Assembly: GCA_034440155.1 (NCBI GenBank)
Contig: JAWXBN010000097.1
Span: 1 to 41,035, forward strand
Direction: 5' to 3'
Length of the DNA stretch: 41,035 bases
Source of the DNA: Verrucomicrobiota bacterium
GTDB taxonomy: Bacteria > Verrucomicrobiota > Verrucomicrobiia > JAWXBN01
Shown here: positions 1 through 9,864 of the stretch, one piece after another
Layout of the letters: each line of letters begins with the position of its first letter
Numbering within the stretch: position 1 is the first letter of the stretch
Notes under the pieces: generated by a model
Told to the model about the DNA's origin: nothing
Database searches by the model: none
The model's input: the letters and a program-made list of their open reading frames with translations, nothing else
Program-made: the position numbers and the translations under genes

Positions 1-335
1 ATACAGGCTCTGATTTTGCCAGCTTAGCCCAAGCTTATTCAGAAGATTCAAAAAAAGACCAAGGGGGAGATTGGGGCTGGGTGGACAGGAATACCCTCCG
101 GAAAGAAATCTCTGATGTAGCTTTCCGCCTCCGCCCCGGCGAGATTAGCCACGTGATTATACTCGATGAAGGATATTACATCATCCAGATCGAAGGTTTC
201 AAAAAAGGCGGTACCCAATCCCTCGAAGAAGTGCGTGCTCAGATCGAAGGACAAATTCTCCAAGAACAACGTCTCGAACAACAAAGAAAATGGATCGACC
301 GCCTGAAACAAAAAGCATTTATCAAGATGTTTTAA
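1..335 (+). CDS. PpiC/SurA-type peptidyl-prolyl isomerase, C-terminal part (5' end outside window)
   Basis: The reading frame is open from base 3 to the stop at 335, so the gene begins before the window. The visible 110 residues start within a parvulin domain: the FASLAQAYSED segment followed by GGDWGWV is the classic motif of this family, and LRPGEISHVI and GYYIIQIEGF are its next two conserved blocks. After it comes a charged helical tail (residues about 75-105 of the fragment) as in periplasmic SurA/PrsA-like chaperones. Such proteins catalyse cis-trans isomerisation of prolyl bonds and help fold exported proteins. Signal peptide and N-terminal chaperone domain cannot be seen. A prepilin-like gene follows about 85 bases downstream on the same strand, so an exported substrate set is possible but inferred. 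Confidence 0.88.
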   Translation, partial: TGSDFASLAQAYSEDSKKDQGGDWGWVDRNTLRKEISDVAFRLRPGEISHVIILDEGYYIIQIEGFKKGGTQSLEEVRAQIEGQILQEQRLEQQRKWIDRLKQKAFIKMF

Positions 336-420
336 GGAGATAATCCATCCCCTAAACACGAGTAAATATTTTTAAAAAGTATTTCTTGACTTTTGTATGA
401 AAATTATAGAGGGTATATAC

Positions 421-999
421 ATGAAGGCCTCAAAGAAAAATTTAGACAAGGTTTTTGATACCTTACCACTTAGTGATCATTCAGGCTTTACCCTAATCGA
501 AGTAGTCATCTCGATTACTATTATGGCTATTGCTGCCATAAGTGTGACTGCAGGATTTATTTACACTCAAAAATCAGCGGTAAATGATGCCTACAATACG
601 GGTGCTGTAAGAGTTCTTCAAATGCACGTAGAAAGAATCATGGCTATGTCTGTAGCAGATCTTGTAGCGCAAGAAATTATTACTTATAACTATAGCGGTC
701 TGAGGGTTACGTCACTTTCCTCCACTGATGCCCAAAATCAACTCACAAATGCGACATTAAAGCCATTTATAATCTATTCAGGTTCACCCGCGGTAGCTTC
801 TACCCTTTATGCTACAGAAGATGCGGTAATTGCTTATTCGACCCTGATAACCGTGGCTGTTGTGCCTGTTACCGGTACTTTTAATGGGGCTAGTTATACA
901 AAAAACTTCAAAAAGGCTACTGTTACTACTTATTGGCAAAATATGCGCGGACAAACCATGTCAAGTTCAAATGTTATCATGAGGTCGGATGGAAAATAA
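421..999 (+). CDS. Prepilin-like protein with N-terminal cleavage/methylation motif
   Basis: The protein carries the type IV prepilin signature GFTLIEVVISITIMAIAA: a Gly before the prepilin peptidase cut, Phe at +1, Glu at +5, then about 20 hydrophobic residues that serve as membrane anchor and polymerisation helix. The leader before the Gly is about 22 residues from the ATG at 421. I prefer 421 over the ATG at 397 because AGAGGG (408-413) sits 7 bases before it, whereas 397 has no ribosome binding site. The remaining 150 residues are a Thr/Ser-rich globular region without a recognised domain. The stop overlaps the possible start of the next prepilin gene, so these form an operon. It could be a minor pseudopilin of a type II secretion or type IV pilus system; the assembly ATPase and secretin are not in the window. 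Confidence 0.8.
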   Translation: MKASKKNLDKVFDTLPLSDHSGFTLIEVVISITIMAIAAISVTAGFIYTQKSAVNDAYNTGAVRVLQMHVERIMAMSVADLVAQEIITYNYSGLRVTSLSSTDAQNQLTNATLKPFIIYSGSPAVASTLYATEDAVIAYSTLITVAVVPVTGTFNGASYTKNFKKATVTTYWQNMRGQTMSSSNVIMRSDGK

Positions 1000-1003
1000 T
1001 ATT

Positions 1004-2025
1004 ATGAAACAATCATCATCCAAAGCCTTTACCTTGATTGAGGTGATTACCTCTCTGAGTATTTTCTCGATCTGTATGGCTATGGCAATGAGTGCATTTT
1101 TCGCCACTTCTAAAATATTCTATTTTACGCGGGTTCTGGATCTGGCCCATAACCAAGTACGAGGTGCAGCAGATAAAATATCGACATTAAACCGTCAATC
1201 AGTTTATTACCCCACTATTTACTCGAATACATCATCCTCCTACAATCCTGGTCTTGCTATTTCTAGTAATATAATAAATGAGATACATACTTCAGGAGGT
1301 CTACAAATCACAAATGTGCTCCGTTTCGGTAATGAAGTGCGCATCATGTATGAGGGGTATGGGTTGACTCTTTCCGGAGATGTCGCCATCGGGGCAACCC
1401 AAATCACCATTTCAAATACCGGCACCTTGGTATCTGTAGCCTCGGTTCCCACTGTGTTTTCTACAATAACAGCTTCTAATTCCGTGAGTAATCCAGATAA
1501 TAATCTACGTCTCACACCTTCAACCATCAACAATGCCGGGTATGATTCGTGTTATATTGTCATGAATAACTCCCTTGCAAATGCTGCTATTACGAACGTT
1601 ATCTCGACTAACCCAAATGTAACGATTTTTCAATTAGGTGCTCCTTTTACAAACTCCGCAAATGCTCCTGCACCATCGGGTGCCCAAATTTACGTTGGGA
1701 AAACTGGCCGGTTTATTGTATTAAATCAAGAACTCCGTTTTTACCCTGCTTTAAACAGTTCTCAATATGACACTCTCATGGTAAATGTGACCAGTGGAAG
1801 ACCATTTACGTCACTCAAGGATCTGATACGACTTCTGCTACGACTCTCAATAGAGGACCTCTCCTGACCATTGATTTGGCTTATTCATCACCGGGGGATA
1901 TTACCGGAAAAGGCGTTTACCGTATTGTTACTCGTTCATGCATGAGGACTGATCCTTCATCAAAAAACAGTAATACGATCGCAGCAGGTGGAATAAATTC
2001 TGAAGCGGATAACAATGACAATTAA
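1004..2025 (+). pseudogene. Second prepilin-like protein, frameshifted near 1815
   Basis: The N-terminus has a prepilin motif, KAFTLIEVITSLSIFSICMA, so this is another pilin-like protein with a cleaved, methylated N-terminus. The frame beginning at 989 or 1004 closes at 1867. The -1 frame from about 1815 stays open for some 70 codons to a stop at 2025, just ahead of the ribosome binding site of the next gene. It encodes plausible continuation such as RGPLLTIDLAYSSPGD and GVYRIVTRS. Adding one base near 1812-1818 joins the two parts into about 340 residues. I see no heptamer typical of programmed -1 slippage there. Thus a real inactivating deletion or a sequence error is more likely. Start 1004 gives the shorter leader; 989 overlaps the upstream stop. 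The specific pilus or secretion system is unknown. Confidence 0.7.
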
Positions 2026-2034
2026 GGAGGCGTT

Positions 2035-4179
2035 ATGAAACAAATAAACTCGAATAATACTCATGGCTCAACACTAATCATTGTAATGGGAGCAGTCGTG
2101 TTACTCGCTGCGTTATTAGGAACTGCGGCTTCCCTGAACCAAAATTCAAAACTATTGGCAAGTCGTTCTACAGAAGTGATTGATACCACACTGGCTGCCG
2201 ATACAGGAATGCAACGCATGTTTGGCGAAATGGATGCGCTATTATCAATTCCTGGTAGCTTACCTGATAATGTGACATTCACGACATTATACAATAAATT
2301 CAGCGCAACTAATGTTCCCCTCGATATCTTTCCTGTATCACAATATAGAGTACTTAATTATAATGTTATTCCATTAACAACTAATGGAATTCCAGCAAAC
2401 ATCCCTGATAGTAATATTGTTGATGGCAAGTCGTACCGGTTTTTAGGTGTTGTCTGGGTACAAAGTATAAAAAATCCCGCAGTTATATCTAAAATCCAGC
2501 AAGAAATGCAATTTATCTTCCGTCCACTGTACCAATATGCCATCTTTTATAATCCTGATTTAGAAATGTTTAACGGCCCAGCCATGGTCATAAGTGGAAA
2601 AGTACATGCAAACGGTGGAATCAATCAATTTAACTCTGGACAACTCACATTTAATGGAGGCGTTACCTCCGTGAATAGTGTAACGAATAGAGGACTTCCC
2701 TCTACGAGAGGTGCATCTAGAACGACCGCGGCCACTACTCGGACATATAATAGCGGTCCTCCAAGTTTAACAACAAATAAAAAGCTACCAGGAACAGATG
2801 TACCGACAAATAGTGCATTTATGGGAGTGAACCCAAATATGAGCACAAATGGGGCAATAGAGTTGATCCAAAGACCGATATTAGGAAGTGTTAACGGCAC
2901 AAACTTTACTCGTTATGGGGCATTAACAAATGCTGCTGAAGCGACTGATGACCCGTATGCTCCTATACTTGGGGTGCCGTTAACCGATGAATCCCAAGTA
3001 AATACAAGGTTATTTTATAAAGCTGATCTCAGGATACTTGTGGATAATGCGAGAATCCCTCAGTTTTATACGGGTGAGGTTACTGAAAGTAATCCTAATG
3101 GCTCGCAAATCCCTATGCTCCTGACAAATACAGTCGTCTCGACTAATGGCGTCACTAATTTGGTTGTTCTCACAAATCAAACCTATTTGACACTCCTAAA
3201 CTCTGTCACTACCACCAATAGAATCAGTGATTTCCGTTGGGCTGGAGGTATGACTTCAAACACGGGCTCTGCTGGGATTACAAATATTCGAACAACTGAG
3301 TTTGATATTTCACGGATAGTACATACAAATAATGGAAGTGTTCACTCAAATCTCACGAGTTATAATACAACGAACATATTAGGTACGACTATTGTTACGA
3401 ATACCACTCCCATCCCAGAATTTAACGGCCTAGTATATATATCTAATACAGAAGGGAGTTCAACAAATAAACAGGGTGTCGTACTGAGGAATGGTACTTA
3501 TCTACCAGATAAAGTGATTAATAACGGGGTTACAAATATTAACAGGATTAATCTTGGACTTTCTGTCGTAACTGATAATCCCTTATATATTATTGGTGAT
3601 TATAATACCGGAAGGACTGGGACTCTTGTTGGATCAAACAATAATCCTAATAATAAGGACACCACATTTAATCTGACTAATTCCACATCTGTTGGTTATA
3701 CGAGACGTCCGGCATCTGTCATGGCCGATGCGGTCACTATTCTCTCCCAGAACTACATATCAAAAATGACTAATGCAAATTATAATACAAGAACAACTCC
3801 CGTAACTACTGTAAACACTGCCATTTTAGCCGGGTTTGTTCCCTCAACAATTAGCTCAAATAGTGTTGCCGATGGATTTCTCTCTGGAGGTGTCCATAAT
3901 TTCCCAAGATTCCTAGAGAACTGGAATAATGTTAAATTAGTAATTAACGGCTCGCTTGTGAATATATATAATAGCGAACAGGGTACCTCCCCATTCTATT
4001 GTAATCCAGGTAGTAGTGAAACACCAACTAATATATCTGCATCTTCATTTGCACAATATTATAGTGCTCCCACACGCGTTTGGAATTTTGATGTTAACTA
4101 TCTGGATCCCACTAAGCTCCCTCCAGGTACTCCTATGGTTCGGGATTTTACCTTAGGCCAATGGGCTAAGCTTCCGTAG
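2035..4179 (+). CDS. Large Asn/Thr-rich protein with prepilin/PilX-like N-terminal anchor
   Basis: This 714-residue protein begins with a short polar stretch and a hydrophobic segment (STLIIVMGAVVLLAALLGTA, residues about 12-31) resembling the N-terminus of PilX-like pilus proteins, but it lacks the full FTLIE motif. The rest is exceptionally rich in Asn, Thr, Ser and Gly with many TN and TTN pairs, and has few Lys or Cys. It looks like an extended beta-rich extracellular domain. A strong ribosome binding site (AAGGAGG, 2024-2030) lies 4 bases before the ATG. It follows two prepilin-like genes directly and so probably belongs to the same surface structure or secretion machine. The low GC of 0.4-4.2 kb compared with the rest of the window suggests a distinct origin or strong compositional bias. 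Function unknown. Confidence 0.75.
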   Translation: MKQINSNNTHGSTLIIVMGAVVLLAALLGTAASLNQNSKLLASRSTEVIDTTLAADTGMQRMFGEMDALLSIPGSLPDNVTFTTLYNKFSATNVPLDIFPVSQYRVLNYNVIPLTTNGIPANIPDSNIVDGKSYRFLGVVWVQSIKNPAVISKIQQEMQFIFRPLYQYAIFYNPDLEMFNGPAMVISGKVHANGGINQFNSGQLTFNGGVTSVNSVTNRGLPSTRGASRTTAATTRTYNSGPPSLTTNKKLPGTDVPTNSAFMGVNPNMSTNGAIELIQRPILGSVNGTNFTRYGALTNAAEATDDPYAPILGVPLTDESQVNTRLFYKADLRILVDNARIPQFYTGEVTESNPNGSQIPMLLTNTVVSTNGVTNLVVLTNQTYLTLLNSVTTTNRISDFRWAGGMTSNTGSAGITNIRTTEFDISRIVHTNNGSVHSNLTSYNTTNILGTTIVTNTTPIPEFNGLVYISNTEGSSTNKQGVVLRNGTYLPDKVINNGVTNINRINLGLSVVTDNPLYIIGDYNTGRTGTLVGSNNNPNNKDTTFNLTNSTSVGYTRRPASVMADAVTILSQNYISKMTNANYNTRTTPVTTVNTAILAGFVPSTISSNSVADGFLSGGVHNFPRFLENWNNVKLVINGSLVNIYNSEQGTSPFYCNPGSSETPTNISASSFAQYYSAPTRVWNFDVNYLDPTKLPPGTPMVRDFTLGQWAKLP

Positions 4180-4209
4180 CAGTAGTACTTTTCAAAAAAA
4201 GAAATTCTA

Positions 4210-6042
4210 CTATTCTTGAGCTCTCACCCAACGTGAGAGCTCAGCTGTCATCTCATAACGCAAGAGAGGGGTGATCAGGTAGATTCCTTTGAAATAACTT
4301 AATATCTCAGAGGCGATCTCTGTGCAAAGTGCATGGCTCACAGGGAGGGCGGCATCACCTTCCTTCCCTTTCATCTGCTCACGTATCCCCTCTGGGATAC
4401 TGATGCCGGGTACTTCATTATGGAGGAACTCAGCATTCCGGTATCCGATCAGGGGCATGACCCCGACGAGAATGGGTATGCCTAAGTGTTTTGTCTTTTC
4501 ATAAGTAATTTTAACCAGTGCCGGATCAAAAACCGGTTGGGTCATAGCAAATTGCGCACCGGCCGCGATCTTTTGTTCGAGTTTACGGACCTGGGAGTCG
4601 ATATTTTTGGCATTAGGATTAAAGGCACAGCCGATGGTAAACCGTGTCGGTTTCTTAATATCTTTTCCCGCGTGGTTAAAGCCTTCATTAAGCCTTTTAA
4701 TCATCTGGATAAGGGCCACCGAGGCCACATCATAAACCGATGTCGCGCTGGGATGATCCCCGACTTTTGCTGGATCCCCTGTCAGGGCGAGGACATGGTG
4801 TATCCCGAGTGCAGACATCCCCATCAGCTCGGACTGGATCCCGAGGATATTCCTGTCACGACAAGCCAAGTGCAGCATAGGCATCACCCCTGCTTGCTGG
4901 GTCAGGACCCCCATGGCCAGATTACTAATCCTGAGGATCGCCAGGGAATTATCCGCCAATGTCACCGCATCGGTCCCTGCCTCTTTTAAAGCCTTTGCCC
5001 CATCGATAAACTTGCCTGTATTCATCGTCTTTGGAGGATCAAGCTCGGTGACGATCAATGTCCTTTTCTTGATAATGTCCAGGATCGTCTCATCCTCTTC
5101 CTGTACGCTTGCGGAAAGAGGCTCAATAATTGATTTCTTTTCCGTGAAAACCTTTTCGTGCACCGGCTCTTGTTTACCGATACCCGCGCGTAATGCCCTT
5201 ATATGAGCTGGGGTCGTCCCACAACATCCACCGACGATCGACACTCCCTCCTCCAAAAAACGTTTGGCAATCGCTGCAAAATACTCCGGTGGGGTCTCAT
5301 AATGGAACCGCCCATCATGGAATTCCGGTCGCCCTGCATTTGGATATACTGCTAATTTCCTCCCCGCATGGAGGGGCACTTGTTTTAGGATATTCGCCGC
5401 AGCCCGGGGTCCGGTCACACAGTTAAACCCGACGACATTTGCCCCCATTTTCTCGAGTTCGTCAAATAAACCGATTACAGGTTCCCCCGATGAAAAGCGC
5501 ATGGACTCACCACAGGTGATCATACAAATGGACGGGATCACCGCACTCAGGCGGCGTAATGCCTCCAAGGCAATTTTGATCTCAGCAGGGTGAATAAATG
5601 TTTCGAGGATAATCACATCGACGCCACCATCAATAAGCGCGGCAATTTGCTCGGTAAATGTGGAACGCACCTCATCCACCTTGTCCTTGATAAAGACCTC
5701 CGTCATCCCCGTCGGGCCGACCGAGCCTGCGACAAAACCCTGCCCTGCAGCAATCACCGCCTGGCGCGCAATTTGCACCCCCGCTAGATTGATCGCCCTC
5801 ACCTGCTCGTGGAGCCCATGTTTATAAAGACGAAAATAATTTGCACCAAAGGTATTCGTCTCAATCAACTGGGACCCTGCCTCCAAATACTCACCGTGAA
5901 TACCCGTAATCAATTCATGTTTCGTCAGGTTTAACTCTTCCAAACAAGACTCATAGGATATCCCTTTTTCAAAAAGGTAAGTTCCCATCGCCCCGTCCCC
6001 GACCAATACATTTTGATTAATAAATTCTAAAAAATTACTCAT
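4210..6042 (-). CDS. Bifunctional homocysteine S-methyltransferase / methylenetetrahydrofolate reductase
   Basis: Two domains lie in one 610-residue chain. Residues 1-290 are a homocysteine methyltransferase barrel: GDGAMGTYL near the start, ETNTFGAN, and the zinc ligands Cys208 (GFNCVTG) and Cys273/Cys274 (VGGCCGTTPAHIRAL). Residues about 325-605 are a MetF-type 5,10-methylenetetrahydrofolate reductase with ELDPP, LALTGDPA and FAMTQPVFD. The same fusion is known in Bacillus YitJ. It would make methyl-THF and transfer a methyl group to homocysteine, supporting methionine synthesis and one-carbon flow in the cytoplasm. No SAM-type riboswitch is visible in the 86 bases upstream, which hold the clpC terminator instead. 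There is no clear Shine-Dalgarno sequence, but the start fits the family's N-terminus. It carries three copies of the GCAAWTTGC word. Confidence 0.92.
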   Translation of the reverse strand: MSNFLEFINQNVLVGDGAMGTYLFEKGISYESCLEELNLTKHELITGIHGEYLEAGSQLIETNTFGANYFRLYKHGLHEQVRAINLAGVQIARQAVIAAGQGFVAGSVGPTGMTEVFIKDKVDEVRSTFTEQIAALIDGGVDVIILETFIHPAEIKIALEALRRLSAVIPSICMITCGESMRFSSGEPVIGLFDELEKMGANVVGFNCVTGPRAAANILKQVPLHAGRKLAVYPNAGRPEFHDGRFHYETPPEYFAAIAKRFLEEGVSIVGGCCGTTPAHIRALRAGIGKQEPVHEKVFTEKKSIIEPLSASVQEEDETILDIIKKRTLIVTELDPPKTMNTGKFIDGAKALKEAGTDAVTLADNSLAILRISNLAMGVLTQQAGVMPMLHLACRDRNILGIQSELMGMSALGIHHVLALTGDPAKVGDHPSATSVYDVASVALIQMIKRLNEGFNHAGKDIKKPTRFTIGCAFNPNAKNIDSQVRKLEQKIAAGAQFAMTQPVFDPALVKITYEKTKHLGIPILVGVMPLIGYRNAEFLHNEVPGISIPEGIREQMKGKEGDAALPVSHALCTEIASEILSYFKGIYLITPLLRYEMTAELSRWVRAQE

Positions 6043-6052
6043 AGCACATTAC

Positions 6053-6082
6053 AAAAAAAATGTTCCGTGTTTCCACGGAACA
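6053..6082 (-). terminator. Rho-independent terminator after clpC
   Basis: Positions 6061-6069 and 6074-6082 form a perfect 9-bp stem (TGTTCCGTG pairs with CACGGAACA) with a 4-base loop. Read on the minus strand it is followed by eight T (the A run at 6053-6060). It lies 47 bases after the clpC stop, in the right orientation to end the mcsB-clpC transcript, and only about 10 bases before the start codon of the downstream methyltransferase/reductase gene. That gene must use read-through, or a promoter overlapping this hairpin. Confidence 0.85.
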
Positions 6083-6128
6083 ATGATTGATCGTTATATA
6101 AATTTTCATTCCTCCAAGCAAGCTCGCC

Positions 6129-8630
6129 CTAGGAAGCCGCGATTTCGAGTTGGGTAAAGGTGAATTTACCGTCTTTGACACCCACTTCTATCGGCTCATG
6201 AAGGCGCAATTGCTCCTTTAATATTTCTTCAGCCAATGGATCCTTGAGTAACGTCTCGATAGTCCGGCGAATCGGTCTGGCTCCGTATTGGGGATCAAAC
6301 CCCTTTTCGAGAACTAGATTTTTGGCCTCATCATTGACATTGAGCACATACCCTTTGGAAGTGATCCGCTCGGTCACCTTTTTGATTTCAATACTGATAA
6401 TCTTAATCAGGTTCTCTTTATTTAATGAGTGGAAAACGATAATATCATCCATACGGTTAATAAACTCTGGGCGGAATGCCTTTTTAGCTTCCTCCATGAT
6501 TTTACCCTTCATATTTTCATAATCGGCACTTTCTGTGGACACACCAAATCCCATGGATGTCTGTTTCCTGAGCATATCAGCTCCGACATTTGATGTCATA
6601 ATGATAATCGTATTGCGGAAGTCCACCTTGCGCCCGAGTCCATCAGTGAGCACTCCATCTTCAAGGACTTGGAGCATGATATTTAACACATCAGGATGCG
6701 CTTTTTCGACCTCGTCAAAAAGCACGACAGAATACGGGCGACGACGCACTTTTTCGGTCAGCTGGCCGCCTTCTTCATATCCCACATATCCGGGAGGTGA
6801 GCCGACCATACGCGATACGTTGAATTTCTCCATGTATTCGGACATATCCACTTGGATCAATGCATCCTTATCCCCAAACATGAACTCCGCAATCTCGCGG
6901 GCCATAAGTGTCTTACCCACCCCTGTCGGCCCGAGGAATACAAATGTACCGATCGGGCGTTTGGGATCCTTTAAATCGGCACGGGAACGGCGTAAAGCTT
7001 TTGATATCGCCGAAGCGGCCTCTGGTTGCCCAATGACTTTGTCTTTGAGGAAATCCTCCATCTGGAGCAGTCGTAATTTATCCTCGGCACTCATCCTGTT
7101 CAGGGGTACCCCTGTCCATTTTGAAATGACATGCATGATATCTTCTTCACCAATAATCGTGCGTGACTGGTCACGCTTGGTTTTCCATTCTTCAATAAAT
7201 TTATCGAGGTCTTCTTTTGTTTTCTTTTCCCTGTCCCTTAATGAAGCCGCCTTTTCAAAATCCTGGGATTTGATCGCATCTTCTTTCTCGACTTTGACTT
7301 TTTCGATCTCCGTCTCCATGATTTTTAACTCCGGGGGGCGGTTCATACTCGCGATACGGGCGCGGGCCCCTGCTTCATCCATGATATCAATCGCCTTATC
7401 CGGCAAAAACCTCCCCGTCAAATAACGGTCGGAAAGTTTTGCTGAAGCTTCTAATGCCCCATCAGTGTAATGGGCTTTATGGTGATCCTCATATTTTGGA
7501 CGTAATCCTTTTAAAATTTCAATGGTTTGATCCACACTCGGTGCTTCGACGATGACTGTCTGGAAACGCCTTTCTAAGGCTGAGTCTTTTTCAATAAATT
7601 TACGGTACTCATTTAATGTCGTGGCTCCGATACATTGCAATTCAGCGCGGGAAAGCGCAGGCTTAATGATATTCGATGCATCCATGGCTCCTTCGGCAGA
7701 TCCCGCCCCGACGATGGTATGGAGTTCATCAATGAACAAGATGACGTTTTTGACACGGCGTATCTCATCCATGACGGCTTTGATCCGTTCCTCAAATTGG
7801 CCACGGTATTTTGTTCCTGCTACCATGAGGGCTAAATCCAAGGTAATAACTTTTTTATCAGCCAGAATGTCTGGCACCTCACCGGAGGATATCCGCTGGG
7901 CGAGGCCCTCCGCAATCGCAGTCTTTCCCACACCGGCTTCCCCGAGAAGCACAGGATTATTCTTGGTACGGCGGCAAAGGATCTGGATGACCCTCTCGAT
8001 TTCATTAGCCCGTCCGATGACGGGATCGAGCTCTCCTTTTCTAGCCATCTCTGTCAGGTCACGCCCAAAAGCTTTTAAGGCCGGTGTCTTTAAATCCTTT
8101 TTGTCCCCTGATCCAGCAGGTGGTATATTCCCAGCGGAAGCGACTCCCGGGGTTTCCCCATCGAAATTACCCGACTCACCACCTTGGGCAAAGTTAGGAT
8201 CCAGTTCCTTAAGGATTTCATTTCGGGCCCTATCGATATCCACATCCAGATTTTTTAAGACTCGGGCAGCCACACCATCACCCTCACGCAAAAGGCCGAG
8301 AAGAATGTGTTCTGTCCCGATATAAGAATGGTTCAGTGCCTTAGCTTCTTTACCCGCCAGAGCCAAAACCTTCTTTACACGCGGGGTATACGGGATATTC
8401 CCTGAAATCTTTGTCTCCGGGCCGGTGCCGACCTGTTTCTCGACTTCCATACGGACTGTCTCAAGATCCAAACCCATTTTTTGAAGGACATTCACAGCCA
8501 CACCCTGACCGAGCTTTATCAACCCGAGCAAAAGGTGTTCAGTCCCGACATAATTATGATTAAAACGTTCGGCCTCCTTGCGGGCGAGTGCTAGAACCTG
8601 TTGTGCACGTGGAGTAAAATTATTCATCAT
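6129..8630 (-). CDS. clpC: ClpC-type AAA+ protease ATPase
   Basis: This 833-residue protein has the full ClpC architecture. Two Clp N-repeats lie at residues 1-145. The first AAA+ module has Walker A GEAGVGKT at 230-237 and Walker B ILFIDE near 297-302. A UVR-like middle segment spans about 446-475. The second AAA+ module has GPTGVGKT at 567-574 and ends in a ClpB/C C-terminal domain. It unfolds substrates and feeds them to ClpP. The UVR-type middle domain separates it from ClpA and ClpB. Its start overlaps the mcsB stop by 4 bases (ATGA), so the two are translated together. McsB marks proteins with phosphoarginine for ClpCP in Bacillus, and the same coupling is probable here. A terminator follows at 6053-6082. 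It contains no copy of the GCAAWTTGC word, despite its length. Confidence 0.97.
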   Translation of the reverse strand: MMNNFTPRAQQVLALARKEAERFNHNYVGTEHLLLGLIKLGQGVAVNVLQKMGLDLETVRMEVEKQVGTGPETKISGNIPYTPRVKKVLALAGKEAKALNHSYIGTEHILLGLLREGDGVAARVLKNLDVDIDRARNEILKELDPNFAQGGESGNFDGETPGVASAGNIPPAGSGDKKDLKTPALKAFGRDLTEMARKGELDPVIGRANEIERVIQILCRRTKNNPVLLGEAGVGKTAIAEGLAQRISSGEVPDILADKKVITLDLALMVAGTKYRGQFEERIKAVMDEIRRVKNVILFIDELHTIVGAGSAEGAMDASNIIKPALSRAELQCIGATTLNEYRKFIEKDSALERRFQTVIVEAPSVDQTIEILKGLRPKYEDHHKAHYTDGALEASAKLSDRYLTGRFLPDKAIDIMDEAGARARIASMNRPPELKIMETEIEKVKVEKEDAIKSQDFEKAASLRDREKKTKEDLDKFIEEWKTKRDQSRTIIGEEDIMHVISKWTGVPLNRMSAEDKLRLLQMEDFLKDKVIGQPEAASAISKALRRSRADLKDPKRPIGTFVFLGPTGVGKTLMAREIAEFMFGDKDALIQVDMSEYMEKFNVSRMVGSPPGYVGYEEGGQLTEKVRRRPYSVVLFDEVEKAHPDVLNIMLQVLEDGVLTDGLGRKVDFRNTIIIMTSNVGADMLRKQTSMGFGVSTESADYENMKGKIMEEAKKAFRPEFINRMDDIIVFHSLNKENLIKIISIEIKKVTERITSKGYVLNVNDEAKNLVLEKGFDPQYGARPIRRTIETLLKDPLAEEILKEQLRLHEPIEVGVKDGKFTFTQLEIAAS

Positions 8631-9736
8631 TCCCCCTCCTGGATTGTCTCTTGTTTACTGGTTATGTGAACCTTTGGGCTCGGTGTAGAAAGTAGTTTGC
8701 CCCTGATGATTCCAGCACGTAATACATCCCTTTCCTCGGCGGAAAGTTTACGTGATTCACTTTTCTGCAAATGGGCTGGCTGGGTCGCGATGAATAAATC
8801 ATCAATCAGGGGCCTTAAGCTTTCTGCGAACATCTCCATGTCCACTCCCATTTTCATAATTGAAAGCAAATTTGTCGCTTCTTTGGAAGTCATCGTATAG
8901 GCATTTGTCAGGACACCATAAGCTCGTCCCACTTGATCATTCACCGTGGCGACTTTACTTTCAATGAGTGTACCCCGGGCATTGTCTTCGTGCTCGATTA
9001 TCTGGGCGACGACTTTTGTCAACCGGTCGATTATTTCCTGCTCCGACTCACCCAGGGTCGTCTGATTGGAAATCTGGAAAAGATTACCACTGGCTTCGGT
9101 CCCCTCCCCGTATAATCCGCGGACAGCCAGTCCGAGTTTATTCACAGCCTGTATGATCTGGTTAATCTGCTCGGAAAGCACTAACCCTGGCAAATGTAAC
9201 ATCACGGAAGCCCTCATTCCAGTCCCGACATTTGTCGGGCATGCCGTGAGGAACCCTATCTTCGTGGAAAAGGCGAAATCCAAGGCCTCATTGAGCTCGT
9301 CATCGACTTTATCGATCGTATTCCATGTTTTTAGGAGGTTAAATCCGGTATGGATCGACTGCATCCGTAGGTGATCCTCCTCATTAATCATGATACTCAA
9401 GGTCTCGTCTTTATTGATCACCAGCCCGCTTCCCATGTTCTTGGCAGCGTGTTCACGGCTTACGAGGTGTTTTTCGACTAAAATCTGTTTTTCCAGAGCT
9501 GTGTATTGATCCATGGAGCTACTGACTTTCGCTCCTTTCATCTCAGGTAATGCTTTCACGCTGGGTTGGATTGTTTCAAGAACCTTGATCCTATCCGCCT
9601 TTTTAGCCCACCCTGGAAAAGCCACCCCGCGGAGATTACGGGCCAAGCGGATACGGCTGCTCATCACGATTCTCTGAGCTGATTGCTTGAAAGCAGGATC
9701 ATCGAGCTGACTTTTAGATGTTTTGGTCTGTTTCAT
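8627..9736 (-). CDS. mcsB: Protein-arginine kinase McsB
   Basis: The 369 residues show the ATP:guanido phosphotransferase fold in its bacterial protein-kinase form. SSRIRLARNLRG (26-37) binds nucleotide, NEEDHLR (118-124) supplies the guanidino-side glutamate, and CPTNVGTGMR (166-175) supplies the active-site cysteine region. RDVLRA (336-341) matches the RDxxRA allosteric phosphoarginine site known in Bacillus and Geobacillus McsB. It phosphorylates arginines on damaged proteins as a degradation tag for ClpCP. The gene lies directly upstream of clpC with a 4-base overlap. The partners of the Firmicute operon, ctsR and mcsA, are not beside it; the next gene upstream is an aminotransferase. The activator and repressor may be elsewhere or missing. 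Confidence 0.95.
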   Translation of the reverse strand: MKQTKTSKSQLDDPAFKQSAQRIVMSSRIRLARNLRGVAFPGWAKKADRIKVLETIQPSVKALPEMKGAKVSSSMDQYTALEKQILVEKHLVSREHAAKNMGSGLVINKDETLSIMINEEDHLRMQSIHTGFNLLKTWNTIDKVDDELNEALDFAFSTKIGFLTACPTNVGTGMRASVMLHLPGLVLSEQINQIIQAVNKLGLAVRGLYGEGTEASGNLFQISNQTTLGESEQEIIDRLTKVVAQIIEHEDNARGTLIESKVATVNDQVGRAYGVLTNAYTMTSKEATNLLSIMKMGVDMEMFAESLRPLIDDLFIATQPAHLQKSESRKLSAEERDVLRAGIIRGKLLSTPSPKVHITSKQETIQEGE

Positions 9737-9864
9737 GGATGCCGATTAATCAAGAGCATTTAATTTGCCATAAATGCCGCTTAATACATTAATTTTGTCT
9801 GTCATAGAGAAAAGCGCAAATGCTTTCTTTATAAATATTTGAATCAAAAGAACTAAACCATACC

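Noticed and set aside
6535-8325. Long plus-strand open frames opposite clpC (296 and 257 codons)
   Set aside because: They mirror clpC, whose protein is fully conserved; their own translations are Ser-rich and match no family. They are antisense shadows.
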